A stretch of 44,461 nucleotides of DNA from an uncultured Flavobacteriales bacterium. GTDB lineage: Bacteria; Bacteroidota; Bacteroidia; Flavobacteriales_D; Crocinitomicaceae. The stretch spans positions 1 through 44,461 of the forward strand of contig CAJWRM010000020.1 in the NCBI GenBank assembly GCA_913046365.1, written 5' to 3'. How positions within the stretch are numbered: the stretch's first letter is position 1; each line of letters starts with the position of its first letter. The notes beneath the pieces were generated by a model. The model worked only from the letters and a program-made list of their open reading frames with translations, searched no databases and was not told the DNA's origin. The translations under genes were made by a program, and so were the position numbers. This document shows positions 35,784 to 44,461 of the stretch, piece by piece.

Positions 35784-38700
35784 TTACTTCACTTTAAAGA
35801 GCTTATCAGCGATGAGCGTACTTCCATCTTCTCCTAAAAGTCGATAGAAATAAGTTCCATTACTGAATCCTTCTATGTTAATTTGAGTCAGCTCTCCAAC
35901 GATATTTGAGGTCATGACCTCTTTTCCTACAATATCCATGACGATGAGTGATTTTACATTTGGATGTGTGACATAGAAATTGACGAACGAATTTGTTGGA
36001 TTTGGATAAACCGAAACATAATTTGCATAGTTCTCATCGATACCAGAATCGTCTTCATCAACTGTTATAGCATTACATGTTGTTTTATCTGCACATTCTG
36101 TACTTACAGTCAAACAAACGTCGTAGGTTCCTGGTAGGGCATAGCTGTGCTGAGGTGAGGTAGCATTACTTGTATTCCCATCTCCAAAGTCCCAAGAGTA
36201 TGAACCAGCAGATGAGGTGTTGTTGAATTGTACATTTAAGAAGCTGATATTCGATGAAAAGCTCGCTTGATCTGCAGCAGGCTCTTGAACGTTAGCCGCA
36301 CTTGTAGTTACACAACCATTGGCGTCTGTAACAGTCACTTCGTAAGTGCCTGCACCTAGTCCATCCCAAAAATTTGAGTCTGGACCTCCCGTCCATTGGA
36401 TGGTGTAATCTGATGACCCTGAAGGAATGGCTTGTACTGACCCATCCGTTAAACCGTTGCAAGAGATATCCATTGCTTCAATCGTTACAGATAAATTTAC
36501 ATCATATTCAAGTGAAAAATTGATAGTTGTATCACAACCGGCATCAACATCCGTAATGACAACACTGTAATTTCCAGCTCCTACATTTGAAACACTTGCA
36601 TTGCTTCCCAAGTTCGAAGACCAATCGTATGTATAATTTCCTGTTCCACCACCAACGTTTACTGAAAGAGAACCATTGTCATTTCCGCTGCAAGCTGGGT
36701 TAACAGTTGAACCAACTACGTCTAAACCGCATGTAATTCCTGAAAGAATTTCCACACAATAATCTTCTACCTCTCCCCACTGGAATCCGTCACATACCTC
36801 AGGAAGTTCAGTTTGGTTACCTACGTATGCCATCTGTACACGCATTCTAGTGGTTCCTAGCGGAGTACCTGCAGGAATCGTTACTTGGCCAATGACATTA
36901 ACAGTTTGATCCGCTGTGCCCTGATCGAAGACCAATTCGCCCGTACCAAATTCACCATCTTGGTCTAGGTCGATCCAAATTCTCGATTGCTCATCATAAA
37001 GGGTTCCACTCCACGCCACTTCAATATCAATGTCATACGTATTGTCGACATCCAATTGAATAGGGTTTCCAGTATAGTCTCCATAACCACCATCATTCCC
37101 AGATTGGTTGGTGTAAGTATCTATTGTGAAGGATTCGATCCATTCATCAATACCATCAGAGGCTGCATTTGTACAATATTGGTTGTCGATACATGCACCG
37201 CAACCCAATGTTGCAAAAGTCTGAATAGAGGTTGGGTTAGAGATATCACCTCCACAATTTGATTCCAAATAAAATTCATATTCTGAACAGCTATTGAGAC
37301 CAGTTAAAGCAACAGGAGAGCTTACATCTAGCTCAGGTGTCCAGTTGTTACTTCCTACCTCTCTCCAATAGAGATTGGTAACATCTGCTTCAGACTGAGC
37401 AGTAAATTGAACATCCGCATCGTTCTCCGCAACATTGGCTGCAGAAACGGCACTTGGACCGAAACAAATAGACCCGTTACAGCCAACAGCCATTAATTCA
37501 TCTAAGGTATTCCTCGAATTTAGACGTCCTCCAGTTACGAATTTATTCGCGAGCTGAGATTTAGGATCTGTTCCATCCATCATCGCCTGCAATACCATGT
37601 CTGCCCCCATTTGTGGATTTGCAATAACGGTATTCATAAAATCGGCACATGGAATAGAATAAGCAAGACCAATAACTCCAGCGGTTAGCGGACAGGAAAA
37701 AGAAGTCCCCGTGGTCGATGTTGTTCCACTCGTTCCAGCCGTTGTCACAACATTGATTCCTGGCGCACCAAATTCAATGGTAGTTGCACCGTAGCCACCT
37801 GCTGTGTTGTCATTGTGGTCTGTTCTTCCTACACCAATCATGTAAGGCGTATCACATGCTGTGGGCATATCACCAGCAGTATCAACATTTAAGTTTGAGT
37901 TGGTTGTCGCTCCCACGTTTAGAATACCAGCTTCTCCCATAGTAGTATAAAAGTTACACCATACAGGGTGGTTGTTTGGGTTCTCTCCATCAATTCCCCA
38001 TGATGAACTCGTGGCTACAACAAATGCTCCTTGGCTTCCACCTGAATTATTCCAAAGCACGCGCATGTCGTAAGGATATTGGTAAGCTTGTATCGCATTG
38101 GCATCTGTATTTATACTGTAGCCTCCTACAACCATTAATTTAACATCCCAGTTCGCACCAACAACATTTAGACCATTATTCCCTTGAGCACCGATCATTC
38201 CTAAGCAGTTTGTTCCGTGAGCTCCTGTTCCGTAGTTATCGTTATTCTGAAGCGGGTTCCAGCCATTGTAATCATCAACATAGCCGTTTCCGTCATCGTC
38301 TACACCATTGTTTTCAATTTCATTTGGATTTACCCATCGATTTGGCGATAAATCCTGGTGATCAAGGTTTCCACTTTCAATTAGGCACACTACGATGTCA
38401 TGTCCTGATGCTGTTGTTCCTCCTGTGGTGATGTCCCAGGCTAGGTCTGAATCAATATCAGCATCTGCGGTCCCACCAGTTTGTCCCGTGTTATTGTGGT
38501 GCCATTGGCTTGTAAAGGTCGCGTCATTGGGTATGGTCGACCTCATTTTGAGGTAATAATTGTTTTGTGCCAATTGAATCTCATGTTGTCCATAAAACCA
38601 GTCGATCATTGATTCATGTGAAATCGAATTAGGATCAAAATTCAAAAGCCAAATGTGAGAGGTTGGAGAAAGCTCCTGAGCAATTTCTAGTTTAAAATTT

Positions 38701-38864
38701 TGTGGAGCGCTGGCAACAAGGTTTCTTATGTTTACATCATTATAGACTTGAATGATTACATCACCCGGCACATAAGGGTTTGTTTGCGGCTGATTTTCAG
38801 ACGTATTTTGAGCGAAAATAGCTGAAATTAAAAGTGTAAAAAATAGGTTGAGATAAAGTTTCAT
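35784..38864 (-). CDS. T9SS subtilisin-like (S8) protease, Asp replaced by Glu
   Basis: 1026 residues. Signal peptide (1-18); catalytic domain ~125-430 with His216 (GAHGTNCLGMIG) and Ser388 (GTSFSCPLTAG). The position of the catalytic Asp (usual IDTG) reads LIESG, Glu163. The following NEIENNGVDDDGNGYVDD is a normal subtilase Ca-binding segment. Then come an Ig/FN3-like domain (~465-555), a GEVED domain (~560-715), two SprB-like repeats, a PKD domain (WDFGDGNTS) and a T9SS type A tail (VYPNPTNSFVNF). Exported to the surface or released. With Glu at the Asp position it may be slow or inactive; this needs experiment. Stand-alone transcript. Confidence 0.85.
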   Translation of the reverse strand: MKLYLNLFFTLLISAIFAQNTSENQPQTNPYVPGDVIIQVYNDVNIRNLVASAPQNFKLEIAQELSPTSHIWLLNFDPNSISHESMIDWFYGQHEIQLAQNNYYLKMRSTIPNDATFTSQWHHNNTGQTGGTADADIDSDLAWDITTGGTTASGHDIVVCLIESGNLDHQDLSPNRWVNPNEIENNGVDDDGNGYVDDYNGWNPLQNNDNYGTGAHGTNCLGMIGAQGNNGLNVVGANWDVKLMVVGGYSINTDANAIQAYQYPYDMRVLWNNSGGSQGAFVVATSSSWGIDGENPNNHPVWCNFYTTMGEAGILNVGATTNSNLNVDTAGDMPTACDTPYMIGVGRTDHNDNTAGGYGATTIEFGAPGINVVTTAGTSGTTSTTGTSFSCPLTAGVIGLAYSIPCADFMNTVIANPQMGADMVLQAMMDGTDPKSQLANKFVTGGRLNSRNTLDELMAVGCNGSICFGPSAVSAANVAENDADVQFTAQSEADVTNLYWREVGSNNWTPELDVSSPVALTGLNSCSEYEFYLESNCGGDISNPTSIQTFATLGCGACIDNQYCTNAASDGIDEWIESFTIDTYTNQSGNDGGYGDYTGNPIQLDVDNTYDIDIEVAWSGTLYDEQSRIWIDLDQDGEFGTGELVFDQGTADQTVNVIGQVTIPAGTPLGTTRMRVQMAYVGNQTELPEVCDGFQWGEVEDYCVEILSGITCGLDVVGSTVNPACSGNDNGSLSVNVGGGTGNYTYDWSSNLGSNASVSNVGAGNYSVVITDVDAGCDTTINFSLEYDVNLSVTIEAMDISCNGLTDGSVQAIPSGSSDYTIQWTGGPDSNFWDGLGAGTYEVTVTDANGCVTTSAANVQEPAADQASFSSNISFLNVQFNNTSSAGSYSWDFGDGNTSNATSPQHSYALPGTYDVCLTVSTECADKTTCNAITVDEDDSGIDENYANYVSVYPNPTNSFVNFYVTHPNVKSLIVMDIVGKEVMTSNIVGELTQINIEGFSNGTYFYRLLGEDGSTLIADKLFKVK

Positions 38865-39038
38865 ATGTTTAGTTGATTTATTTGCCCCTAAAATATCAAA
38901 TCTATCTCAGAATAAATAATAATCTTAGCAAAAGGTTTAGCCCTTTATATCAATATAGGTGCGCATTTTATGTGCAATATTTTTCCATGTAAGAATTCCT
39001 TCTTTGCAATTACCTTGTTTCATTTGTATCTTGCCGAT

Positions 39039-40055
39039 ATGAAAAATTGGTTTTTAGTATTCACCTTGGCGTTTGTCTCTCAGCTGGAAGCTCAAACCGA
39101 TGGAAGCTACATTTTTGATGGTGAAGAACGCAACTTTGTTTATTACGTGCCATCTTCATGGGATATTACTCAAGAATTCCCTTTGCTCATTGTGTTGCAT
39201 GGATTAACCCAATCGGGAAATGGAATCATGAACATTACAGGCTTCAATGAAATTGCTGACGTCAATAACGCGATTGTCTGCTATCCAGACGGCTTAAATG
39301 CATCTTGGAATGCCGATATGAATTCCTTGAATTCTGAAGTAGATGATCTCGGCTTTATAGAATCTTTAGTAACTTATTTCGAGACAAATTACAACACGAA
39401 TCCATACCGAAGATATCTTTGCGGATTCTCCAATGGCGGTTATTTGAGTCATAAAATCACAAGTGAGTCCAGCATGTGTTTTGCGGCTATTGGTACGGTT
39501 GCAGGAAATATGTCTACCACAACTGCGGCAAACTTTAACCCAAGCTTTCCGACCTCTGTATTACATATCCACGGAACGGCTGATGCTATTGTTCCTTATA
39601 ATGGCGGATCGGGTACAGGAGCTTCAGTAGAAGAGGTAATGTCTCTATGGACAAACCACCTATCCTGTGACGCTGAGCCAGTATTTGTAGAAATGCCGAA
39701 CAACAATATTTTGGACTTATCTTATCCTGAGAAATATATCTATCAAAATTGTTCAGGAGCCTCGCTTGAGCATATTAAAGTGATTGGTGGCGGGCACCAA
39801 TGGCCGGGAATTGCGACTCTTTTTGGTGGCTTAGGAACAATCAACATGGACTTTTACTCACCGCAGGTAATATGGGATTTTCTAGAGAATAAGAGCTGTC
39901 CTGACGAGCTCGGAATATCAGATTTATCCAGCCCCAATAAAAAACTATTGAAAATAATCGACTGCTTAGGCAGGGAAACTTCTTTTCGATATGGGGTCGT
40001 TCAGTGGTATTTTTATACCGATGGTTCTGTTGAGAAAAGATGGGTCTCCCCGTAA
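39039..40055 (+). CDS. secreted esterase, LpqC/PHB-depolymerase-like
   Basis: The start at 39039 is preferred over the earlier ATG at 38970 because it yields a clean signal peptide (MKNWFLVFTLAFVSQLEAQ); 338 residues result. Alpha/beta-hydrolase features: LLIVLHGLTQSGNG (oxyanion region), GFSNGGYLS with Ser131, HIHGTADAIVPYNGG (Asp region) and GGGHQWPG (His). These fit the CE1/LpqC group that includes poly(3-hydroxybutyrate) depolymerases and feruloyl esterases. The C-terminal 38 residues are the short LLKIIDCLGRE ... YTDGSVEK tail shared with the genes at 1450 and 40119. Tandem with a larger relative. The ester substrate is not determined. Confidence 0.85.
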   Translation: MKNWFLVFTLAFVSQLEAQTDGSYIFDGEERNFVYYVPSSWDITQEFPLLIVLHGLTQSGNGIMNITGFNEIADVNNAIVCYPDGLNASWNADMNSLNSEVDDLGFIESLVTYFETNYNTNPYRRYLCGFSNGGYLSHKITSESSMCFAAIGTVAGNMSTTTAANFNPSFPTSVLHIHGTADAIVPYNGGSGTGASVEEVMSLWTNHLSCDAEPVFVEMPNNNILDLSYPEKYIYQNCSGASLEHIKVIGGGHQWPGIATLFGGLGTINMDFYSPQVIWDFLENKSCPDELGISDLSSPNKKLLKIIDCLGRETSFRYGVVQWYFYTDGSVEKRWVSP

Positions 40056-40118
40056 ATTTTTCAAACAATCAGTGAAGTAGCTGGAAATGGCTACATTTAT
40101 TGAAACCAAAAAGAATCC

Positions 40119-41981
40119 ATGAAAAAATTACTCTTCATATTTAATGTGCTTTGTTCTGTATCATTGCTTAGTCAAAACATTTTGGTTTCGGAAGATTTTG
40201 AAGGCAATAGCCTACCTACGGGATGGACAATTACTACGAATGCCACAGATGGTGGCTGGAACATGGGAACGGCACAGAGCTTAGAGAGTGATTGGTGGTC
40301 TATTGCCGATCATGGAAATATTATCGGAACCAATGATGACGACTGCGATTGTGATAAAAGCATGGATTATTTAATTACTCCGCCATTAGATTTGAGTAAT
40401 AGTATTGCTGCCGCATTGCAGTTTGAAAGTTACTATGACGGAGCAGAATTTCAAGGGAATACCGAAGTCGCCACCCTAGAATATAGCCTGGACAATGGTG
40501 CTTCTTGGACCATTATTTCAACCATAGAAGGTACAGAGGACGGTGCGTGGGACCTTCAGTCTTTTGATTTGTCATCTCTTTCCGGAAACGCAAATGTTCT
40601 TTTAGGATTTCACTATGATGATGTTGGCGGTTGGATGTTTGGCTGGGCGATAGACGATGTTATAATTTTCGAACCCGAAGGACTTGATTTGGCATTAACC
40701 TCTGCAGCCATTCCGTCGAACGTAAATGTTCCCGCAATCATACCGGTCGAAGGTGAGGTTTCCAACCTCGGTGCAGAGACCATTACTTCTTTCGATCTTT
40801 CTTGGGATATTGGTGGAGGAATGTCCTACAACACATCATTTACCAATCTATCTATACCGTCATTGGGCACCTACAGCTTTACGCATCCAGACAACCTTGA
40901 AATATTTAATTCAGGACAAACAGCATTGCAGCTTACCGTATCTAATGTGAATGGATTGCCTCAAGATGACAATGCATCTAATGATGTATTTTCAATGACC
41001 ATTCAGGCGCTAGAATACGGCACCATCATAGATGGTGGTATTGAGCGTGATTATATTTATTACCACCCCTCAAGTGCCCCTGAAAACTGTCCTTTGGTTT
41101 TTGTTTGTCATGGATATACAGGAACCGCTCAGGGAATCATGAATTACTCTGGATTCAACCAGCTTGCAGATGAATATGGTTTTGCAGTATGTTATCCTCA
41201 AGGAACCCAAGATGGTGGCGGAAATACTTTTTTTAACGTAGGGTATGATTTTCAAAACAATGAGACGGTCGACGATGTGGCTTTTTTACAGAACCTGAAT
41301 ACTTATTTTCAAAACACCTATTCTTTAGCTGCGGATAAAGTATTTTGTACAGGGATGTCGAATGGTGGAGACCTTTGCTACATGCTTGCCTGTCAGGCTT
41401 CTGAAACCTTCAGGGCAGTGGCGCCAGTAGCGGGAATGATCATGCAGAACATTATGGACGATTGTACTCCTTCAAATGAAGTGTCAATTTTGGAGATTCA
41501 TGGGACCAATGACAATGTGACCTATTTTGGCGGAGATCCTACCAATCAGGATGGTTGGGGTGCCTATCCGAGTATACCGGCGACTATGAACTTTTTCAAT
41601 AGTATGTTTGACCTAACGCTTCAAAATTCTGAGAATTTACCAAATACGGATCCTAATGATGGCAGTATTGTTTTGTCTGAAAAATATGGTGCTGAAAATT
41701 CTTGTACTGAGGTATGGCTCTATACGGTTCAGGGAGGAGGTCATGACTGGCCTGGGGCATACGGTAATATGGATATAGAGGCGAGCCGAGAGGCGTGGCT
41801 TTTTTTTCAGCAGCTATGTGCGCCAATCACTGACATAACAGAAATTACGTCTTCTTCAAGCAAAGAGGTGCTCCGTATTTTAGACCTCATGGGTCGAGAA
41901 GTAAAAAAGAATACTAAAGGCTTGGTTTTGTATCAATATTCTGATGGTTCTTCAGAACGAATATTTGTAAACCCTTATTAA
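40119..41981 (+). CDS. secreted multidomain esterase, LpqC/PHB-depolymerase-like
   Basis: 620 residues. Signal peptide, then a beta-sandwich domain (~22-190, LPTGWTITTNATDGGWNMG) of the kind that precedes secreted hydrolases, an Ig-like domain (~195-300), and an esterase domain homologous to the one at 39039: LVFVCHGYTGTAQG, GMSNGGDLC with Ser414, EIHGTNDNVTYFGG and GGGHDWPG. It ends in the short tail VLRILDLMGRE ... YSDGSSERI. Compared with its neighbour it has gained an N-terminal half, while the esterase and tail are parallel. Likely a tandem duplication followed by domain acquisition. A TACATTTA box lies about 26 bases before the ATG. Confidence 0.85.
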   Translation: MKKLLFIFNVLCSVSLLSQNILVSEDFEGNSLPTGWTITTNATDGGWNMGTAQSLESDWWSIADHGNIIGTNDDDCDCDKSMDYLITPPLDLSNSIAAALQFESYYDGAEFQGNTEVATLEYSLDNGASWTIISTIEGTEDGAWDLQSFDLSSLSGNANVLLGFHYDDVGGWMFGWAIDDVIIFEPEGLDLALTSAAIPSNVNVPAIIPVEGEVSNLGAETITSFDLSWDIGGGMSYNTSFTNLSIPSLGTYSFTHPDNLEIFNSGQTALQLTVSNVNGLPQDDNASNDVFSMTIQALEYGTIIDGGIERDYIYYHPSSAPENCPLVFVCHGYTGTAQGIMNYSGFNQLADEYGFAVCYPQGTQDGGGNTFFNVGYDFQNNETVDDVAFLQNLNTYFQNTYSLAADKVFCTGMSNGGDLCYMLACQASETFRAVAPVAGMIMQNIMDDCTPSNEVSILEIHGTNDNVTYFGGDPTNQDGWGAYPSIPATMNFFNSMFDLTLQNSENLPNTDPNDGSIVLSEKYGAENSCTEVWLYTVQGGGHDWPGAYGNMDIEASREAWLFFQQLCAPITDITEITSSSSKEVLRILDLMGREVKKNTKGLVLYQYSDGSSERIFVNPY

Positions 41982-42205
41982 ACATAGGTTTTAAGCCCTT
42001 TTTGTGCATGCCAAAAGGTTACCCGATATACCTTAACTTTTTACCAACTACGTAGTATTACATATCCATTTCGTTAGGACTACTTAAAGATCTTTTCGTG
42101 TCCTCTTGTATTTTTCATTCCAACACTTGATTTTTAATTGAGGGTCCGCCATTGTGTCGCAGATTTGTGTCAACAAAAAAAAACAAACAACAAAAACGCA
42201 CTGAT

Positions 42206-44341
42206 ATGCACTCTATTAAATCCTTTTCACTAACAGCAGCTTTTATAGCTTTATCATTTATTAATTTGGCCCAAGGAGGTTCAAAAATTTGGTTGACAAT
42301 CGCCAACCCAACAAATATACCTTATACAAATGCAGCAGGAGATTTTGTCTCCAATGACCCAGCGTTTAATAATGTCATTTCTTCATTAGATATCACGGAA
42401 GTTCAGCGAGCAATTCCTAATTCCAGGAAGGCTCATTTATTAAACGTATATGAATTAACTTCATACTCGGCTGATGTTGTAGATATGTATACCGATTTGA
42501 CGAATAACGTTTCTGTTGTAAGTCAAGTTGAATACGCGCCTGTCTTTGAAACGATGGATCATGCCGATGATTATAACACTGTATTTTCGGAAGATTATGC
42601 TTTGGATTTGATTTCTGCCCAAGGCGCTTGGGATTTCTCTACAGGAAATAGTAGTATTGTTCTTGCCATTTCTGATCAAAACTACTTTGTAGATCACGAG
42701 GAAATTCAAGGAAAGTATGTTCATTATGATACAACGAATACTTCCGGAAAAACACATGGAACCGCTGTTGCAATAGCTGCTGCAGGTTCAACAAACAATA
42801 ACCTTGGTAAAAGTGCCATAGGCTACAATAGCTCTCTCGCGTTATACAAAATGAACTACAGTGAAGTTTTAGCGGCCTCTTATGCTGGGCATAGGGTTAT
42901 TAATCTTAGCTGGACATCTGGTTGTTCGTACAATCAGTACGTACAGGATATCATCAATGAGGTCTATGAAAACGGTACATTTATCGTGGCGGCAGCAGGG
43001 AATGGTTCTACATGTGGAGGTCCAGAAAACTTGGTCTATCCAGCTGCTTTCGATAATGTTTTTGCGGTAACTAGTATTGGACCACAAGACAACCACGAAA
43101 GAACAATTGGCAATCCATCAACTACCCACCAGCACAATGCAAGTGTTGACCTGAGCGCACCAGGATATGATATAGGAATATCAGCGGCGCCAGGTTGGTA
43201 TTTATTCGGTACAGGAACCTCTTACGCAACACCATTAGTGACTGGAACAATTGGTTTGATGTTGGATGTAAATCCTTGTTTGACAAATGCAGAAATCTCA
43301 TGGGTATTAAAGAATTCTTCAACAGATATCGAAGCGCTAAACCCAGATTATGCTGGTTTACTTGGAGCGGGAAGATTAAATGCTCGTGACGCAGTTGAAA
43401 TGGCTATGAAAATAGAAAAAATTGGTTTAGACGTTGCAGCGTCGGTTACATGTGAGGCAAATAGTGGAGCGATTGACGTCAATATCGTTGGAGGAACCGC
43501 CCCATTCACGACAGTGTGGTCAAATGGTGCAACAGAATTGAGCCAATCGGGTCTTGGTGCTGGACACTACACATTGACAGTAACGGATGCAATGGGCTGT
43601 CAGTCGGATACGATGATAACTATTGAAGAGGTAACACCTACAGTTTTTGAAGGGACTGTTCAGCATGTCTCATGTCATGGAATGGCAAATGGAGCTGTGG
43701 ATGTTACAATTCTAGAAGGTACACCAGATTTTATTTTCGAATGGGATAATGGAATGATGACCGAAGATATTTCAGGTCTTACTCCAGGAACATATAGATT
43801 AAAAATCACAAATGGCGAAGGCTGCAGTGTTTGGGGAAGTTACACAGTTGAGCAGTCAACGGCTCTCGAAGTCAATCTAGAGGTAACACAGCCTGCTCCT
43901 GACCAAGAAGGGGAGATTGATGTAACGGTAACTGGTGGTACAGCTCCTTACACTTACACATGGAATAACGGTGAAACATCTGAAGATCTTTGGAATTTAG
44001 CTCCTGGTTTTTATGAAGTGACTGTTATGGATGTAAACGGATGTGACGTGATTACAAGTACTACCTTAGAGGAAATGAATGTTGCTGGAATTGACAACAT
44101 AGATAGCGAATTACAGGTAAGTGTTTATCCAAATCCAACTTCTGATGTTGCCATAGTGGCTTGGAACAATGAAGCTGTAAATACAATTCAAATTTTAAAT
44201 GCAAATGGACAAGTTGTTAAGAGCGCTATGGTAGATATGCAGCTATCTTACAAGGTTGAAGATTTGAATGCGGGGATGTATTTTATCAATCTTTCAGATG
44301 GGTTCAATTATTCAAATGTACAGAAGCTTGTAGTTAGATAG
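42206..44341 (+). CDS. T9SS subtilisin-like (S8) protease with SprB repeats
   Basis: The ATG at 42206 is preferred over 42152 because it begins a good signal peptide (MHSIKSFSLTAAFIALSF...). 711 residues. Catalytic triad: Asp157 (AISDQN), His184 (KTHGTAVA) and Ser339 (GTSYATPLV), all present. After the catalytic domain (~140-400) come three SprB-like repeats (each ending near LxxGxYxLxVTDxxGC), then a T9SS type A domain (VSVYPNPTSDVAIV). Exported protease; the repeats are likely for surface attachment. It contrasts with the subtilase at 35784, whose Asp is changed. It has its own terminator. Confidence 0.9.
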   Translation: MHSIKSFSLTAAFIALSFINLAQGGSKIWLTIANPTNIPYTNAAGDFVSNDPAFNNVISSLDITEVQRAIPNSRKAHLLNVYELTSYSADVVDMYTDLTNNVSVVSQVEYAPVFETMDHADDYNTVFSEDYALDLISAQGAWDFSTGNSSIVLAISDQNYFVDHEEIQGKYVHYDTTNTSGKTHGTAVAIAAAGSTNNNLGKSAIGYNSSLALYKMNYSEVLAASYAGHRVINLSWTSGCSYNQYVQDIINEVYENGTFIVAAAGNGSTCGGPENLVYPAAFDNVFAVTSIGPQDNHERTIGNPSTTHQHNASVDLSAPGYDIGISAAPGWYLFGTGTSYATPLVTGTIGLMLDVNPCLTNAEISWVLKNSSTDIEALNPDYAGLLGAGRLNARDAVEMAMKIEKIGLDVAASVTCEANSGAIDVNIVGGTAPFTTVWSNGATELSQSGLGAGHYTLTVTDAMGCQSDTMITIEEVTPTVFEGTVQHVSCHGMANGAVDVTILEGTPDFIFEWDNGMMTEDISGLTPGTYRLKITNGEGCSVWGSYTVEQSTALEVNLEVTQPAPDQEGEIDVTVTGGTAPYTYTWNNGETSEDLWNLAPGFYEVTVMDVNGCDVITSTTLEEMNVAGIDNIDSELQVSVYPNPTSDVAIVAWNNEAVNTIQILNANGQVVKSAMVDMQLSYKVEDLNAGMYFINLSDGFNYSNVQKLVVR

Positions 44342-44366
44342 AATCAGTTTTGATTTTAATAAATAG

Positions 44367-44392
44367 AGGCCTCCTTTTGGGAGGCCTTTTTT
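44367..44392 (+). terminator. intrinsic terminator of the second subtilase gene
   Basis: Stem AGGCCTCC (44367-44374) / GGAGGCCT (44380-44387) with a TTTTG loop and a T-run to about 44392. It directly adjoins the stop codon (44391-44393) of the minus-strand gene that enters from the right. Confidence 0.85.
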
Positions 44393-44461
44393 ATTTTATC
44401 AGCGTTACAATTCCGTTTGAATTTTCTGTTGTATTGTCGTTATATTCAATGATGTAATAGT
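44391..44461 (-). CDS. C-terminal end of a T9SS type B protein (partial)
   Basis: Only the last 22 codons and the stop are in the window. They read YYIIEYNDNTTENSN, then GIVTLIK and TAA. This matches the end of the CHU_C / gliding-motility-associated C-terminal domain (T9SS type B: ...YYY+I.Y..G.....G.VTL+K). The N-terminal part lies beyond the right edge, so nothing can be said of its function. Convergent with the subtilase, with one hairpin between them. Confidence 0.6.
   Translation of the reverse strand, partial: YYIIEYNDNTTENSNGIVTLIK

Noticed and set aside
42047-42056. Palindrome ACTACGTAGT in the gap before the second subtilase
   Set aside because: A 10-base palindrome in an AT-rich gap is expected by chance; no second copy or nearby box was seen.

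Overview
The window looks like chromosomal DNA of a marine Bacteroidota (Flavobacteriales-like). It is AT-rich. Most large proteins carry an N-terminal signal peptide and a C-terminal sorting domain of the type IX secretion system (T9SS). Start codons mostly lack strong Shine-Dalgarno sites, and several upstream regions hold boxes like the Bacteroidota -7 element (TAnnTTTG). No rRNA, tRNA, CRISPR array or transposase was seen.

Layout. (1) 1-704: a visibly GC-richer minus-strand patch of tiny genes driven by three near-identical sigma70-like promoters with a strong Shine-Dalgarno site. It looks phage-derived, or could be a chimeric contig end. (2) 723-5180: small lipoproteins, two copies of a small unknown gene, a secreted endonuclease/exonuclease/phosphatase-fold protein, and a repeated promoter-like segment in front of two genes. 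(3) 5377-8598: a tricorn-type S41 protease. (4) 8828-30201: the core of the window, a polysaccharide-degradation locus. It has two paralogous clan-A-type glycoside hydrolases at its two ends, a GH3 glucosidase, a 1567-residue repetitive surface protein, an operon of two predicted outer-membrane beta-barrels plus a SusE/SGBP-like lipoprotein plus a triple carbohydrate-binding T9SS protein, an S1 sulfatase, and a T9SS protein with four copies of a ~114-residue module. It has no SusC/SusD pair. (5) 30392-35733: housekeeping genes (DEAD-box helicase, SRPBCC protein, voltage-gated K+ channel, lipoprotein, acyl-CoA oxidase-like protein). (6) 35784-44461: T9SS-exported hydrolases (two subtilases, two related esterases) and the last codons of a protein with a type-B (CHU_C-like) C-terminus.

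How the genes may work together: the sulfatase and glycoside hydrolases would desulfate and cut a sulfated polysaccharide, GH3 would finish the oligosaccharides, and the binding modules and repetitive protein would hold substrate at the surface. The two barrels are candidates for uptake in place of SusC/D. This is inference from gene content; the polysaccharide cannot be named from sequence alone. The most unusual points are the SusCD-less locus, the short alternative C-terminal tail shared by three unrelated enzymes, a subtilase with Glu where the catalytic Asp is expected, an orphan terminator suggesting a small RNA, and the foreign-looking left end.
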